NCBI GenBank assembly: GCA_008330645.1
Contig: VLTN01000004.1
Span: forward strand, 372,001 to 436,000
Reading direction: 5' to 3'
DNA from: Cafeteria roenbergensis
Taxonomy: Eukaryota > Sar > Bigyra > Bicosoecida > Cafeteriaceae
DNA: 64,000 nt
The position numbers and the translations under genes are program-made. The notes beneath the pieces were generated by a model. The model was given only the letters and a program-made list of their open reading frames with translations, did no database searches and was not told the DNA's origin. Shown in pieces: positions 53,976 through 62,901 of this stretch (position 1 is its first letter; each line of letters opens with the position of its first letter).

Positions 53976-54235
53976 GGCACGGACGGAGGCGCTTGCGGGG
54001 AAAGCGGGAAGCGGAGAGCGCTGAGCAAAGACCCGACTGGCCCTCGCGAGCATGCACTGCTCAGAGTGCACCCGCACGGGCGGCCGCCGAGGGCTTGGGC
54101 CGCCGACGAGCGCCTTGCTAGTTCCTTTGTTTGCATTTTTTGGCACACTCTCTCGTTGCCGGCTCTGCAGCCAAAGCCCCTGCGAACAGGGCTGCCGCCG
54201 CCCGGCCGCGCGGCAGCTCGAAGCACCTCAAAAGC
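53976..54235. promoter_or_regulatory. Divergent promoter, ArgRS / unknown Ala-rich gene
   Basis: A 260-bp head-to-head gap that also contains the optional upstream ArgRS start. TTTGCATTTTTTGGC (54130-54144) is a strong A/T island about 100 bp from the + strand start and about 85 bp from the upstream ArgRS ATG. Confidence 0.4.
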
Positions 54236-57133
54236 ATGGACCGCCCGGCCGGGAGGAATCGCGTCACCATTCGCGCGGGCAAGCGGCCCAGCAGCGCTGC
54301 TGCCGGGGCTCCTGCAGAGCAGTGGGGCGGGCTGGAGGCACCTTCGCAGTTGCCGGCGTTCCAGTCCTCGCTGCGGCTGCCGGAAGACATTGCGACGCAG
54401 CTCCGCGAGAGCATCGCTGCCCCACATGCAGGCAACCAAGCTGCCGGTGCGGCCGCCAGGGGCGCTCCGCCGGAGCTTCCGGTCCCAGAGCCGCCCGCTC
54501 AGGAACCTCGCAAGGTGAGCGCTGCCGTCGAGTGGGACATCTTCCACAACTCGGGCGGCCCTGCCGCAGGCAAGAGCAGTGGGCCTGCTGGATCATCTGC
54601 GGCCGCTCCGGCTGGGAGCGATCCAGGGGCACCGGCGGACGCGCCACAAGCTGCGGCGGGAGCCGGGGAGGCGGCCGCGGCCAGCGACGACGAGGACGGC
54701 TGGATGGCTGCCCTGGAGGCCCCTGGCGAGGGGGGAGGGGACGGAGGTGGCGTTGCCGAGCTTGAGGAGTCGCCCTGGGATGCTGGGCTGGACGAGGAGC
54801 CGGAGGCAGACGCGAGCGAGGCGGGCCGCGACAGCGAGGGCGAGCCCTCCAACGCCGTCGACGACGTGCCTGTGCTCCTTGTCAACGCGGCCTCCTTCGT
54901 GGCAGACGCGCCTGAGGCCACAAGGGGGGACGCGGCGGTGGCGCTGGCGCTGGTGTGGGCGTCGCTCACCGGCATTTCGCCGGCCGAGGCCGAGGCTGCC
55001 GTCTTCCCCGCCCTGGGGCGCAAGCCGCGCTCTCGCAAGCCGCACACTGCAGCTGCCGCTGCTGGTGGCGGTGGAGGCGACGAGGGAAGCGACGGAAGCG
55101 ACGCGGAGGAGGGCGACTGCCCTGCCGAGCACGAGGAGGACGGGGCCCCAGGCGACGAAAAAATCACCCACCAAGTCGCCCCGGCCCAGCCGTGCCTCCC
55201 GACGTCGGCCGGGCTGTGCCCGATGCCGCCGCGGCTGAGCTCTGCCGCATCGGTTGAGTTTTGCGTCAAGGCAGAGTCGCTGCTGGCAGAGGGCAGGGCG
55301 TGGCACTCAACGGCCACATCCGCCGCGGAGGACGCCGCGGAGGCACTGAGACTGGTTCCCGACTCGCAGTGGCTGCCGCTCCCGTACCCCGCGTCGCTCG
55401 GGGGCATTCCGACGCACCTGCTGTGGACAGCTGTGTCTGCCAAGTCGCCCGCCCCGGCGGCTGAGCGGGTGCTTCAGCGTATCCGAGAGTGCAACCGCGA
55501 CGTGCTGTGGAAGGCGCGGGCCGCCTCGCTCGTCAGGTCGCTGGCCTTGGAGGCGGTAGAAGCGGCCGAGGCCCGGGGCAGCGCGGCCGAGGCGGCGGTC
55601 CGCGCAGCTCGCGCCAGGGCAGACGCTGTGCGGCGCGCGGCGGTGGCGCTGGAGGCGGAGGAGGAGGCGTCTGCCGTCGCCGAGGAGGCGGCCGAGGAGC
55701 GGGCTGCCAAGCGTGAGGCAGAGGCCGACGCGGACGCGGCGTCGAGCGACAGCGACGACAGCACCGGCCTCGCGGACGGGACGGGCAGTCCGGCCGCGTC
55801 CCGCCGCAAGGCACGACGCCGCTCCCGCCGCAGGCTTGCCGCGCTCGACAGAGAGGCGGCCCGGGCCGACGCCACGGCGGCGTCCGCGGTCCAAGCAGCA
55901 ACGATTGCGATTGCGCTGGCGGCGGAGGCCACCGTGGAGGCGTGGAGAGCAGGCCCCCACGGCCGCTGCGCCGTCACGGCCCAGGACGAGTACGCGGCGG
56001 AGGCGATGGCCAGCAGGATAGTGGTGGGCGCTGCCGGCGCCGGGATCGAGGCGGCTCGGCCCACGGAGGCGCAGGTGGCGGGGTGGGTACGCCGCGCTGG
56101 GGGCGGGGCGGCGTGGCTCTTCGCGCCCGTGGGGGACGCCGCCGCCTCTGAGGCCGAGCGAGCGCCTCTCCGCGCTGCCGTGGCCGGCGCGGAGGCGCTT
56201 GCCACGGAGCGGTTGCAGCTGATGGCCGGCTCCGATGCCGCGGCAGTGATCGACGCCGCAGACGCAGGAGTGGCTGCCACGGTTGCCGCCGCCTCCTTGC
56301 TGCTGCGGGGCCCGGCCGCCGCCGCCGCCGCCGCCACCGCCGCCGCCGCCTCGTCTCCGGAATCCAGGCCACCGGCCCCACGGTCGCCTCCATCGACGGG
56401 GCCCGCTGCCGGCGCTGCCAGCGCCGCAGGACGCTCCGGCGCCGCCGCCGAGAAGCGGAGGCGGGCACGTGCCGCGCTGGAGCGGGTTCGACGGGCCGCT
56501 GCCTCGGACGACGCTGCCGCGACGGGGGAGGCAGCCGGGTCGCCGCTGGCCTCCGCGGCCTCTGGAAAGCGCGGCGGGGCCTCCGCGGACCCGTCGCCGC
56601 TGGCATCGCTCCTCGCTGTCACGCTGCACCGCCACCCGCTGCTGCACCCGCAGCCGGGGGTCGTGGCCTCTGGCCCGGGCTGCCCCCCGGCCCCGCGCTC
56701 GGGGACTGGCGCCGTGATGGCTGCGATCGACGAGCGGGACGCCGTCGGAGGATCCAACCAGGTGGTCAGGGCGCTCGTGTCCGGCGGGCTCGGGTCGTGG
56801 GCGCTTCGCGAGCTCCGGGCGGTCGAGGCGCAGTGGGCAACCGAGCTGGGCCCCGTTCCGGATGGCAAGCGAGCGGGGGCCTCCGGAACGGGCGTGCCGC
56901 TTGCCGGCGGAGCGCTTGGCATGGCCAAGGGATTTGGTGACCCGTCGGACGGACGCACGGCGGCCCCCAGCCCGAGTGCAGCCCCGGCAACATCGAGGCA
57001 CTCCCGCCACTCCGGCTCGTCGCGCCACGGTTCCGGCGCGGCGGCTGCGTCTGCCGGCGAAGCGCCGGCCGGAGCGCGTGTGAGCCCGCCCCCGCTTCCG
57101 GCTTGGCTGGCAAAGTCTCGCCCCCCGCAATAG
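54236..57133 (+). CDS. Unrecognised large Ala/Glu-rich protein
   Basis: The first ATG in the long frame is 54236 (M-D-R-P-A-G-R-N-R-V), giving 965 residues with no intron. An early conserved-looking patch, F-Q-S-S-L-R-L-P-E-D-I-A (about residue 38), recalls the first strand of TAF7 but nothing after it fits. A middle region (about 355-430) reads like folded protein (W-H-S-T...W-L-P-L-P-Y-P-A-S-L-G-G, C-N-R-D-V-L-W-K-A-R). From about 430 to 640 there is a long Ala/Arg/Glu helix, likely coiled coil, broken by an acidic D-S-D-D segment and a basic R-R-K-A-R-R-R-S stretch. The tail is disordered with Ser-Arg-His repeats. A GTGAGC...CCGCAG pair at 54515-54569 would break the frame and is not used. 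Confidence 0.6.
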   Translation: MDRPAGRNRVTIRAGKRPSSAAAGAPAEQWGGLEAPSQLPAFQSSLRLPEDIATQLRESIAAPHAGNQAAGAAARGAPPELPVPEPPAQEPRKVSAAVEWDIFHNSGGPAAGKSSGPAGSSAAAPAGSDPGAPADAPQAAAGAGEAAAASDDEDGWMAALEAPGEGGGDGGGVAELEESPWDAGLDEEPEADASEAGRDSEGEPSNAVDDVPVLLVNAASFVADAPEATRGDAAVALALVWASLTGISPAEAEAAVFPALGRKPRSRKPHTAAAAAGGGGGDEGSDGSDAEEGDCPAEHEEDGAPGDEKITHQVAPAQPCLPTSAGLCPMPPRLSSAASVEFCVKAESLLAEGRAWHSTATSAAEDAAEALRLVPDSQWLPLPYPASLGGIPTHLLWTAVSAKSPAPAAERVLQRIRECNRDVLWKARAASLVRSLALEAVEAAEARGSAAEAAVRAARARADAVRRAAVALEAEEEASAVAEEAAEERAAKREAEADADAASSDSDDSTGLADGTGSPAASRRKARRRSRRRLAALDREAARADATAASAVQAATIAIALAAEATVEAWRAGPHGRCAVTAQDEYAAEAMASRIVVGAAGAGIEAARPTEAQVAGWVRRAGGGAAWLFAPVGDAAASEAERAPLRAAVAGAEALATERLQLMAGSDAAAVIDAADAGVAATVAAASLLLRGPAAAAAAATAAAASSPESRPPAPRSPPSTGPAAGAASAAGRSGAAAEKRRRARAALERVRRAAASDDAAATGEAAGSPLASAASGKRGGASADPSPLASLLAVTLHRHPLLHPQPGVVASGPGCPPAPRSGTGAVMAAIDERDAVGGSNQVVRALVSGGLGSWALRELRAVEAQWATELGPVPDGKRAGASGTGVPLAGGALGMAKGFGDPSDGRTAAPSPSAAPATSRHSRHSGSSRHGSGAAAASAGEAPAGARVSPPPLPAWLAKSRPPQ

Positions 57134-57337
57134 CAGAGTCTGGGCTGCACTTGCAGCCCATTTCACTAAAACGCTGTGATGATGAGGTCGCGCGTCTTGC
57201 GGGCGGAATCCACTTGGACGCAAGGCAGCTGTTTGTAGTCGAGGCGCTGGCAGCTGACTTGCCGCCGCTACGCCCAACTCGATGCGCGAGGCCCACGTGG
57301 TTGAGATGGTGCAGCAGGGCCGTGGCGCGGCAGAGCC

Positions 57338-58518
57338 ATGGCGCGGCAGAGCGGGCTGGCGAGCGCCTCCACCAGTTTCGACCCACACCGAGACCGGCCG
57401 AGCCCCAGCCAGACTCGCCAGATGGCAGCTGCACGTGCCTACCCATCCCATTCGAGTGAGAGGCCCCGCTGTGGGGATGGTGTTGCCTTTGCCGCCCATG
57501 GGAGCCTCCGCGAGCGCCTGTGGCCCGAGAATCGAGTTTTTGTGTGAGTGGTGTGTGAAATCCGGATTTGCGATCCGGATGTTCCGCAGCCAGGCCAGCG
57601 TTCGTTGCCGTCCTCGACGTCGAGGCCACACGGCGCCCAAGTGATCGATCATTCCGGCAAGAAATCGTTGAGCTCCCCGTCGCTGTCATCGACGCTCGGT
57701 CCGGCGGTGGTCGGGGCAAGCTCGGCGGCACTGTGGCCGCTGTGTTCCACACCTTCGTCAAGCCGACGGAAAACCCCCGCCTCAACTTCGACACAACGAG
57801 CTTCATGCCCATTTCCCAAGCGGATGTTGATGCCGCTCCGACCCTCGGGGTGGCGCTTCAGGGCATGCACTTGTTCCTTGAGACGATCGTCCCCAAGCTC
57901 GGAGCGAGCGACCCTCACAGCGTTGTCGCGACTGCCGGCGAGGGAGGCCATGGCGAGCGCCTCGTGGTCTCCTTTACCCTCACCAACGACAGCCGCCGAA
58001 TCGAGGGGTCGATCGCGGTGGGCGAGATCGGCGAGTGGACGCTGGTCGGGTACTGCGCCTCTGGCGCGGACACTGCCCCCCTCGAGGCGCTCCTGCTGCG
58101 CACCGGAGACGCCTCGGCCATGGACGGCCTGATCATGGCTGCCGACGGCCCGTGGGATATCGCGTGCTACCTCGCCCACGAGGTCCAGCGCAAGCGCCTG
58201 CAGGCCCACTGGCGTTCCTACCTGTCCAAGTGGTGGAACATCCGCTGGGCAGTCGGGTCTGCCAAGTGTGGTGGGTCTGTGCGCGGGCTCAACGTCGTCA
58301 GCCAGCTTGCCCAGTTCGGGCTTCGGTTCGTGGGGACGGAGCACAGCGGCATCGACGACACCCTCAACATCGTGTCGATTGCGCGCGCACTCCTCGGCTA
58401 CGGAAGCACCCCCCGCGCCAACGACGGGCTGTCGCGGACACTGAGCGTCCTTACGGGCAGGGTGTTCACCCCCGTCTGGTACAACCCCCGTGTGCCCGCC
58501 GAAATGAGCCGGCTGTGA
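57338..58518 (+). CDS. ERI1: ERI1-type DEDDh 3'-5' exoribonuclease
   Basis: Exon 2 (57590-58518) has no ATG before its catalytic core, so an upstream exon is needed. The preferred model joins 57338-57455 (or from ATG 57422) to exon 2 by a phase-1, 134-bp intron (GTGAGA...CCGCAG); the result is 348 residues. The DEDDh set is present: D and E in L-D-V-E-A-T, D in A-D-G-P-W-D-I, and H plus D in H-S-G-I-D-D-T-L-N-I. E-I-V-E-L-P-V and P-T-E-N-P-R-L-N also match ERI1/3'hExo. About 70 extra residues sit between motifs 1 and 2. There is no SAP domain. Members trim 5.8S rRNA or histone mRNA 3' ends and small RNAs. An alternative exon ending at 57543 with a 46-nt intron is also in phase. Confidence 0.85.
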
Positions 58519-58778
58519 TGCGCGCGAGCGAAAAGCTGCAACCGCGCGACCAAAGCGATGACTCCCACTCTGCAAGGCCCCCCCGCCGCACGTTGAGGCA
58601 CCCAGGGCCGCGTCAGAGGCAAAGTCAAATGACGGGTGCGCTGCTTGCCTGCATCGGTGCTGCTCGCTTGCCGATGCCCCGCACGCGCGCTCTGGCAAAT
58701 ATTTGCCTGGAGCGAAAGAATGTGCAAGGCGAGCGCCATCGCGACACTGCACGTTCAGGTGGGCGGGAGGGGGGCACC
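58519..58778 (+). promoter_or_regulatory. HECT gene promoter with a 14-bp perfect palindrome
   Basis: GGCAAATATTTGCC (58694-58707) is a perfect inverted repeat centred 78 bp before the HECT ATG. It shares the AATATT core with elements upstream of GH43/TTI1 and M16. It is the best single candidate regulatory site in the window. Confidence 0.5.
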
Positions 58779-61040
58779 ATGTCGAGGCCTGCGACAGTGC
58801 ACAGTGCCTTTGTCCACGCGCTCCGCTCGATCGATGGGGCAGCTGGGCTTGACGACGACGACGGGGCAGAGTTTTCCCTGTCGAGGATGGGCGGGACTCT
58901 GCCCGCAGCGGCCCTTGAGGCCAGTGCCGACGAAATGCTGGCCTGTGAGCCTTGGAGGCTGCGGCTCCCGCTGAGCGTGTGCTGGCTGGGAGAGGAGGGC
59001 CTGGGGACGGGCCCGGCACGAGAGTGGTTTTCGAGCTGCAGCAAGCACCTGCTGCTTGGGCCAGTGCCAGCGGGGGAGGAAACTATCGGCCCGGTTTTCA
59101 AGCAGTCGGCTGACCGCGGCTGCTATGTGGGCGCGTGGTGGCACGTTCCGTGGCAGGCTCCGAGGGGAGGTGCCGGGGGCGGTGCGCCGCTGGCTGATCG
59201 ACGGCGCGCTCTGCTTAAGCGGGCGCGGGCTGCGGGCCGCATTCTCGGGATGAGCCTTGGGTTCGGGTGGCCTGTTGGCGTGCGGCTGTCGCCCGGGGTC
59301 GTCCTGTTCCTTCTCCGCGGGCCAGCGTGGCTGCACGCGACGCGTCTGGACGCCAGCGGTGCAGCTTCGGCTCGAGAGCCCTCGCTCCCAGGCCCTGCGA
59401 CGCCCGCGGCCCTGGCTAGGCAGGTGGCAACTATGCTGCGTGACGCGGGGGTCGACGCCGGCCTGTCCGCCGGCGTGGCAGCGTGTGCCGGCGCGTGCTC
59501 TGGGTCGTCATCTAGCCCGGAGAGGCCCTCTCCTCGAGCAGACGCGGACGCAGACGCGGACGCAGACGCGGACGCAGACGCGGACGCAGAGGCCGCGGCG
59601 GACGCGGACGCAGAGGCCGCGGCGGACGCGGACGCAGAGGCAGAGGCCGCGGCGGACGCGGACGCGGACGCAGAGGCCACAGCAGAGTTGGTTTCGGCCA
59701 TGGCCGGCAGCGCCTTCGCTGTCCCTGTGGAGGCCTCCTCGGGCCCCGCTGACGCAAGCGAGGCTCAGGCCGGGCTGTCCGCAGGAGTGCCCGGGGCAGT
59801 GGCCTCTGTGAAGGGGGTCGATCCTGCCGATGCGGTTTTGATGTCTCAGCCGGACGTTGATGCTGTGCTTGCGTCGACCCGACCCGGCGGCGCAGCCGGC
59901 CCCAGCACCAGCAGCGCCAGCCAGGCCGCACCGGGCAGCCCCACCTCCGCTGGGGCTGGTTCCCAGGACAGGGCAAACGCTGCAGCGACTGTGGCTGGCG
60001 CCGCGTCGCTCGCTCTGCTGGCGCAGCTGCGGGGCGCGACAGCCCTGCTCTTCGGCAACCCCCTGCAGAGCCGGAGCTGGGTAGCGGGCGCAGCGGGGGA
60101 GGTCCCGCTGTGGCGGTGGGACACATCTGACCCCGCCGAAGTGGCCCGAGGGGGCGCTGCGTGCGCGGCTGGCTCCGAGCCAACCCCCGCGATGTCTGTG
60201 CCGCGCGAGAGCGGCAGGGTGTCTTGCAGGGCAGGGCTGCTGAGCGCAGTGCGAGCGGGGCTGCTGGAGGTGGTGCCGCAGACGTGCCTCGACCTGCTGC
60301 CGGCCGACGTCGCCGGGGAGGTGTGGGCTGGAGACGAGCCAACGGCGGACTCCTTGCAGAAGCACTGCCACCGTGAGACGGGCAGTGGCCTCTCCGAGGG
60401 CGATGCTGGGGCGGCGGAGGCAGTGGCTGCAATCGCAACAGGCCCGGCAGCAGGTGCCGCGTGCGAGCGAGGCTCCGCTGAGGAGGCGGCGTTCTGGGCA
60501 GCAGTCGCCTTGCTGGAGGCCGATGACGGGCCCTCTGGGCCGCGAGCAAGTGGCTCCGCGGACGGGACTGGACAGAGCGGCGCTGCCGTGGTTGCTGGCG
60601 GCAAGGCTGGCCCTGGCAGCGCTGCGGCGCCGGAGCCTCCAGCGTGTGTCCCTGAGGGAGGCTGGCTCAGGGGACTGCTTCGCCTCTGGACCGGGGCAAG
60701 CTGCTTGCCAGTCGGAGACACATCCATCGGCGAGGACGACGCCGACTGCGACGAGGAGTTCGACGCCGACTGTGACGACGAGGTCGACGGCGCCGACGGC
60801 AACTGCGAGGGCGCTGGCGGCGATGGAAGGCGAACCCCGCGGGGGAGCCACCGTGTGGCGCAGTGGCTGACACTGCGCGTCGTGCGTGTTCCTGCAGGGC
60901 CCTGCCAGGCCCTGCCGACGGCCCAGACGTGCGAGCGCGTGCTAACCGTGCAGGTGGGGCCGGGCGAGCCTGTCCGCGCAATCGCCGGGCGCTTGCGGGT
61001 CGCAATCGCGCACGGTGCCGCTGGTTTTGCGTTCGAGTGA
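58779..61040 (+). CDS. HECT-domain E3 ubiquitin ligase with a split catalytic domain
   Basis: Intronless, 753 residues. The HECT N-lobe starts almost at the N-terminus: L-P-L-S-V-C-W-L-G-E-E-G-L-G-T-G-P, then G-R-I-L-G-M-S-L-G-F-G-W-P-V-G-V. A low-complexity insert of about 190 residues (about 225-415, with an Asp-Ala tract at 254-304) interrupts it. The N-lobe resumes with G-L-L-E-V-V-P and E-A-A-F-W-A-A-V, then R-L-W-T-G-A-S-C-L-P. The C-lobe has L-P-T-A-Q-T-C718, the catalytic Cys, 36 residues from the C-terminus as usual for the family. The family acidic insert in E-E-x-F-W is kept. There is no substrate-binding domain such as WW, C2, RLD or ankyrin, so target choice must come from elsewhere or from partners. 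Confidence 0.9.
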   Translation: MSRPATVHSAFVHALRSIDGAAGLDDDDGAEFSLSRMGGTLPAAALEASADEMLACEPWRLRLPLSVCWLGEEGLGTGPAREWFSSCSKHLLLGPVPAGEETIGPVFKQSADRGCYVGAWWHVPWQAPRGGAGGGAPLADRRRALLKRARAAGRILGMSLGFGWPVGVRLSPGVVLFLLRGPAWLHATRLDASGAASAREPSLPGPATPAALARQVATMLRDAGVDAGLSAGVAACAGACSGSSSSPERPSPRADADADADADADADADAEAAADADAEAAADADAEAEAAADADADAEATAELVSAMAGSAFAVPVEASSGPADASEAQAGLSAGVPGAVASVKGVDPADAVLMSQPDVDAVLASTRPGGAAGPSTSSASQAAPGSPTSAGAGSQDRANAAATVAGAASLALLAQLRGATALLFGNPLQSRSWVAGAAGEVPLWRWDTSDPAEVARGGAACAAGSEPTPAMSVPRESGRVSCRAGLLSAVRAGLLEVVPQTCLDLLPADVAGEVWAGDEPTADSLQKHCHRETGSGLSEGDAGAAEAVAAIATGPAAGAACERGSAEEAAFWAAVALLEADDGPSGPRASGSADGTGQSGAAVVAGGKAGPGSAAAPEPPACVPEGGWLRGLLRLWTGASCLPVGDTSIGEDDADCDEEFDADCDDEVDGADGNCEGAGGDGRRTPRGSHRVAQWLTLRVVRVPAGPCQALPTAQTCERVLTVQVGPGEPVRAIAGRLRVAIAHGAAGFAFE
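59542..59690 (+). repeat. GACGCG hexamer and 18-bp repeat inside the HECT gene
   Basis: Tandem GACGCG/GACGCA hexamers followed by GAGGCCGCGGCGGACGCG-type 18-mers encode Asp-Ala and Glu-Ala-Ala-Ala-Asp-Ala units. All units are multiples of three. They lie in the insert between HECT N-lobe segments. Confidence 0.9.
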
Positions 61041-61248
61041 AGGCACGCTCAAACGGCGAGGGGCGCGCAGCGAAGGCGCAGCGAGTGGCCCCACAGGCAC
61101 GCTGCGGCGCAAGGGGCGCGACAGCTCATCTTGAGCAAGCATATGCTCGTCTCGGCGCAAACATTGGCACCTTGCAAAATCGGCGCTGTTTCCAGCACTC
61201 GCAGGATCGAGGCGGAAGCTGCCGCCCAGGTCCTGCCGGGGGGACGGC

Positions 61249-62901
61249 ATGGAGGATTTTATCGGCTCCACCCCGCTGCAGCGGCGATGGGTGATGGTTG
61301 CGGCGCTCTCGCTGTGGCTGCTGACCCCGGCCTCGCTTTTTCTGACAGTGGCACTCAACCCCGCTCCTGACGCCACTGGCATCGTCTGCGATAACGATAA
61401 GACCTGGGCATCCCCTCCGACTCCTGGCGCTAACGCGACGACATGGGAAGAAGACTGGGGACTCGGGTGGCCGGACCTCTCGTGGATGTGCCCCTTGTGC
61501 GGCACTGAGGTCGGGGCTGTGGCGTGGGACTGGGGGTGGACGATCGCGTACCCGTTTGCGACTGCGCTTCACTATGTGGGGCTCGCCCTGAATGCGCTCT
61601 GGGGTGTGCTGACGTGGGTCCCGGAGGACGTGCCGCTGCTGGATGGGTCCAGCAGCGGCACGCACGGCACCTTGGGAGTGTGTCTGCACATGTCCTCGAA
61701 AAGGGTCCTCCAGTTTTACGCAATGGCGGCTCTGGATGTGGTGAGCGTGCTGCTCACGGTATCCGTCGTCGCGTCCGTGGCTCTCAAGCTCGTGCCACAA
61801 GCAGCCGCCAGGGCCGAAGCCGCCGAGGCCGACGGAACGGCCGCGCTCGCTCCGCGCTGGGCCTCGAGACTCTGGGACCGGGCATCGGATGCACTTGCCG
61901 CGTGGTTCGCGCCCGCTCACGTCCACTGGCCGCGGGGGGGGAGCGATGGCGGGGAGCCGCGCCGGTGCGCCGCGGCCACGGACGCTTCTCGGCGGGTGGC
62001 GTACCCGAGTCTGGACCTGAACTCGTGGAGATTGGACTCGAGGAATCTATTCTTGGCGCTGACTGCTCTCGACAGCGCAGGATTTGGCATCGCGCAGCGC
62101 AGCGCGGTGCTGCTGGCGCTGGAGCTGGTCCAGCCGACAGCTGTGTCGGGCACGCTGCGCCTCCTGCTTTCCAACCCAATGCTTGTGCGCCTCGGGCTGG
62201 TGGCCGCTGCGATCATATCGGAGCGACGGCAACAGCCTGCCTTGGGGCTTGTCGTGGCGCTCTTTGAGCTGGCAGTGGCCCCCAGCGCTGCGGCCTTTGG
62301 CTTTGCCACGAACTCTGAGCTGGGAACGTTCCGGGTCGTGACTGAGGCGGCAGTGTTTGTCCTGTTTGTCATAGCAGTGACGACTGGGTTCCAGCTCTTT
62401 GACAAGCCGAGCACCGCGGACTTTGAGAGGTTTGCAGCTGCCCTGGGGGCTTGCGCTGCCGTGACGGGGGTGCAGCATTGGTTCGGACTCCGAGGACTCT
62501 TCTCAAGCCCGTTTGCGGCTGATGGGTGGCTTGAGGCAGTCGGCGGCATCTTTCTCACCACGCTTTTGCTTGTGCCCGCCTTCTTCGCAAGTGCCCTCGC
62601 CTTCTTTGGCACGTTGGCTGTTCTGGCGAAGGACCTGCCCCCGACTCTGCGGGAGGGAGCGCGCAGCGTCCTTCACGTAGTCGACCCTCACCTGACATCG
62701 TTGTCAGGGTCGGCGTCCGAGCGAATGGACGAAGCAATCAAACAGGTTGGAGTGCCATTCCTTGTGGCCGTGGTGGGGACGGCTTTTGTTGCTTGTCTGA
62801 TGGTGGTTCTCCACCCACTCGATAACCCGCAAGCGCTTGGCTTTCGCGAGCTGGTTGTGTACTTTCACCCGCAACCGCTGTGGAAGATTTGGCTTGAGTG
62901 A
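61249..62901 (+). CDS. Unrecognised multi-pass membrane protein
   Basis: Intronless, 550 residues. Hydrophobic segments suggest eight or nine membrane spans: about residues 14-36, 97-124, 156-182, 303-323, 328-352, 365-384, 393-412, 430-460 and 501-523. The first loop has two Trp-rich, acidic patches (W-E-E-D-W-G-L-G-W-P-D-L-S-W-M-C-P-L-C) with a C-P-L-C pair and an N-A-T glycosylation-like site, so it is probably lumenal or extracellular. A soluble region of about 100 residues separates spans 3 and 4. There is no obvious N-terminal signal peptide other than span 1. No transporter signature was recognised. GGCGCAAACATTGGC (61154-61168) and TTGCAAAATCGGC (61172-61184) lie 65-95 bp upstream of the start. 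Confidence 0.78.
   Translation: MEDFIGSTPLQRRWVMVAALSLWLLTPASLFLTVALNPAPDATGIVCDNDKTWASPPTPGANATTWEEDWGLGWPDLSWMCPLCGTEVGAVAWDWGWTIAYPFATALHYVGLALNALWGVLTWVPEDVPLLDGSSSGTHGTLGVCLHMSSKRVLQFYAMAALDVVSVLLTVSVVASVALKLVPQAAARAEAAEADGTAALAPRWASRLWDRASDALAAWFAPAHVHWPRGGSDGGEPRRCAAATDASRRVAYPSLDLNSWRLDSRNLFLALTALDSAGFGIAQRSAVLLALELVQPTAVSGTLRLLLSNPMLVRLGLVAAAIISERRQQPALGLVVALFELAVAPSAAAFGFATNSELGTFRVVTEAAVFVLFVIAVTTGFQLFDKPSTADFERFAAALGACAAVTGVQHWFGLRGLFSSPFAADGWLEAVGGIFLTTLLLVPAFFASALAFFGTLAVLAKDLPPTLREGARSVLHVVDPHLTSLSGSASERMDEAIKQVGVPFLVAVVGTAFVACLMVVLHPLDNPQALGFRELVVYFHPQPLWKIWLE

Noticed and set aside
54131-54235. In-frame extension of the Ala-rich protein upstream of its ATG
   Set aside because: It would have to start at TTG, and there is no ATG in frame before 54236.
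54340-54400. TAF7 identity for the Ala-rich protein from L-R-L-P-E-D-I-A
   Set aside because: The conserved residues that follow this strand in TAF7 are missing.
54515-54569. GTGAGC...CCGCAG pair that looks like a 55-nt intron
   Set aside because: Removal shifts the long frame into a shadow frame, so it is probably chance.
55307-57652. 781-codon minus-strand frame
   Set aside because: It is antisense to the Ala-rich gene and crosses its stop and the next promoter. The composition is typical of a shadow frame.
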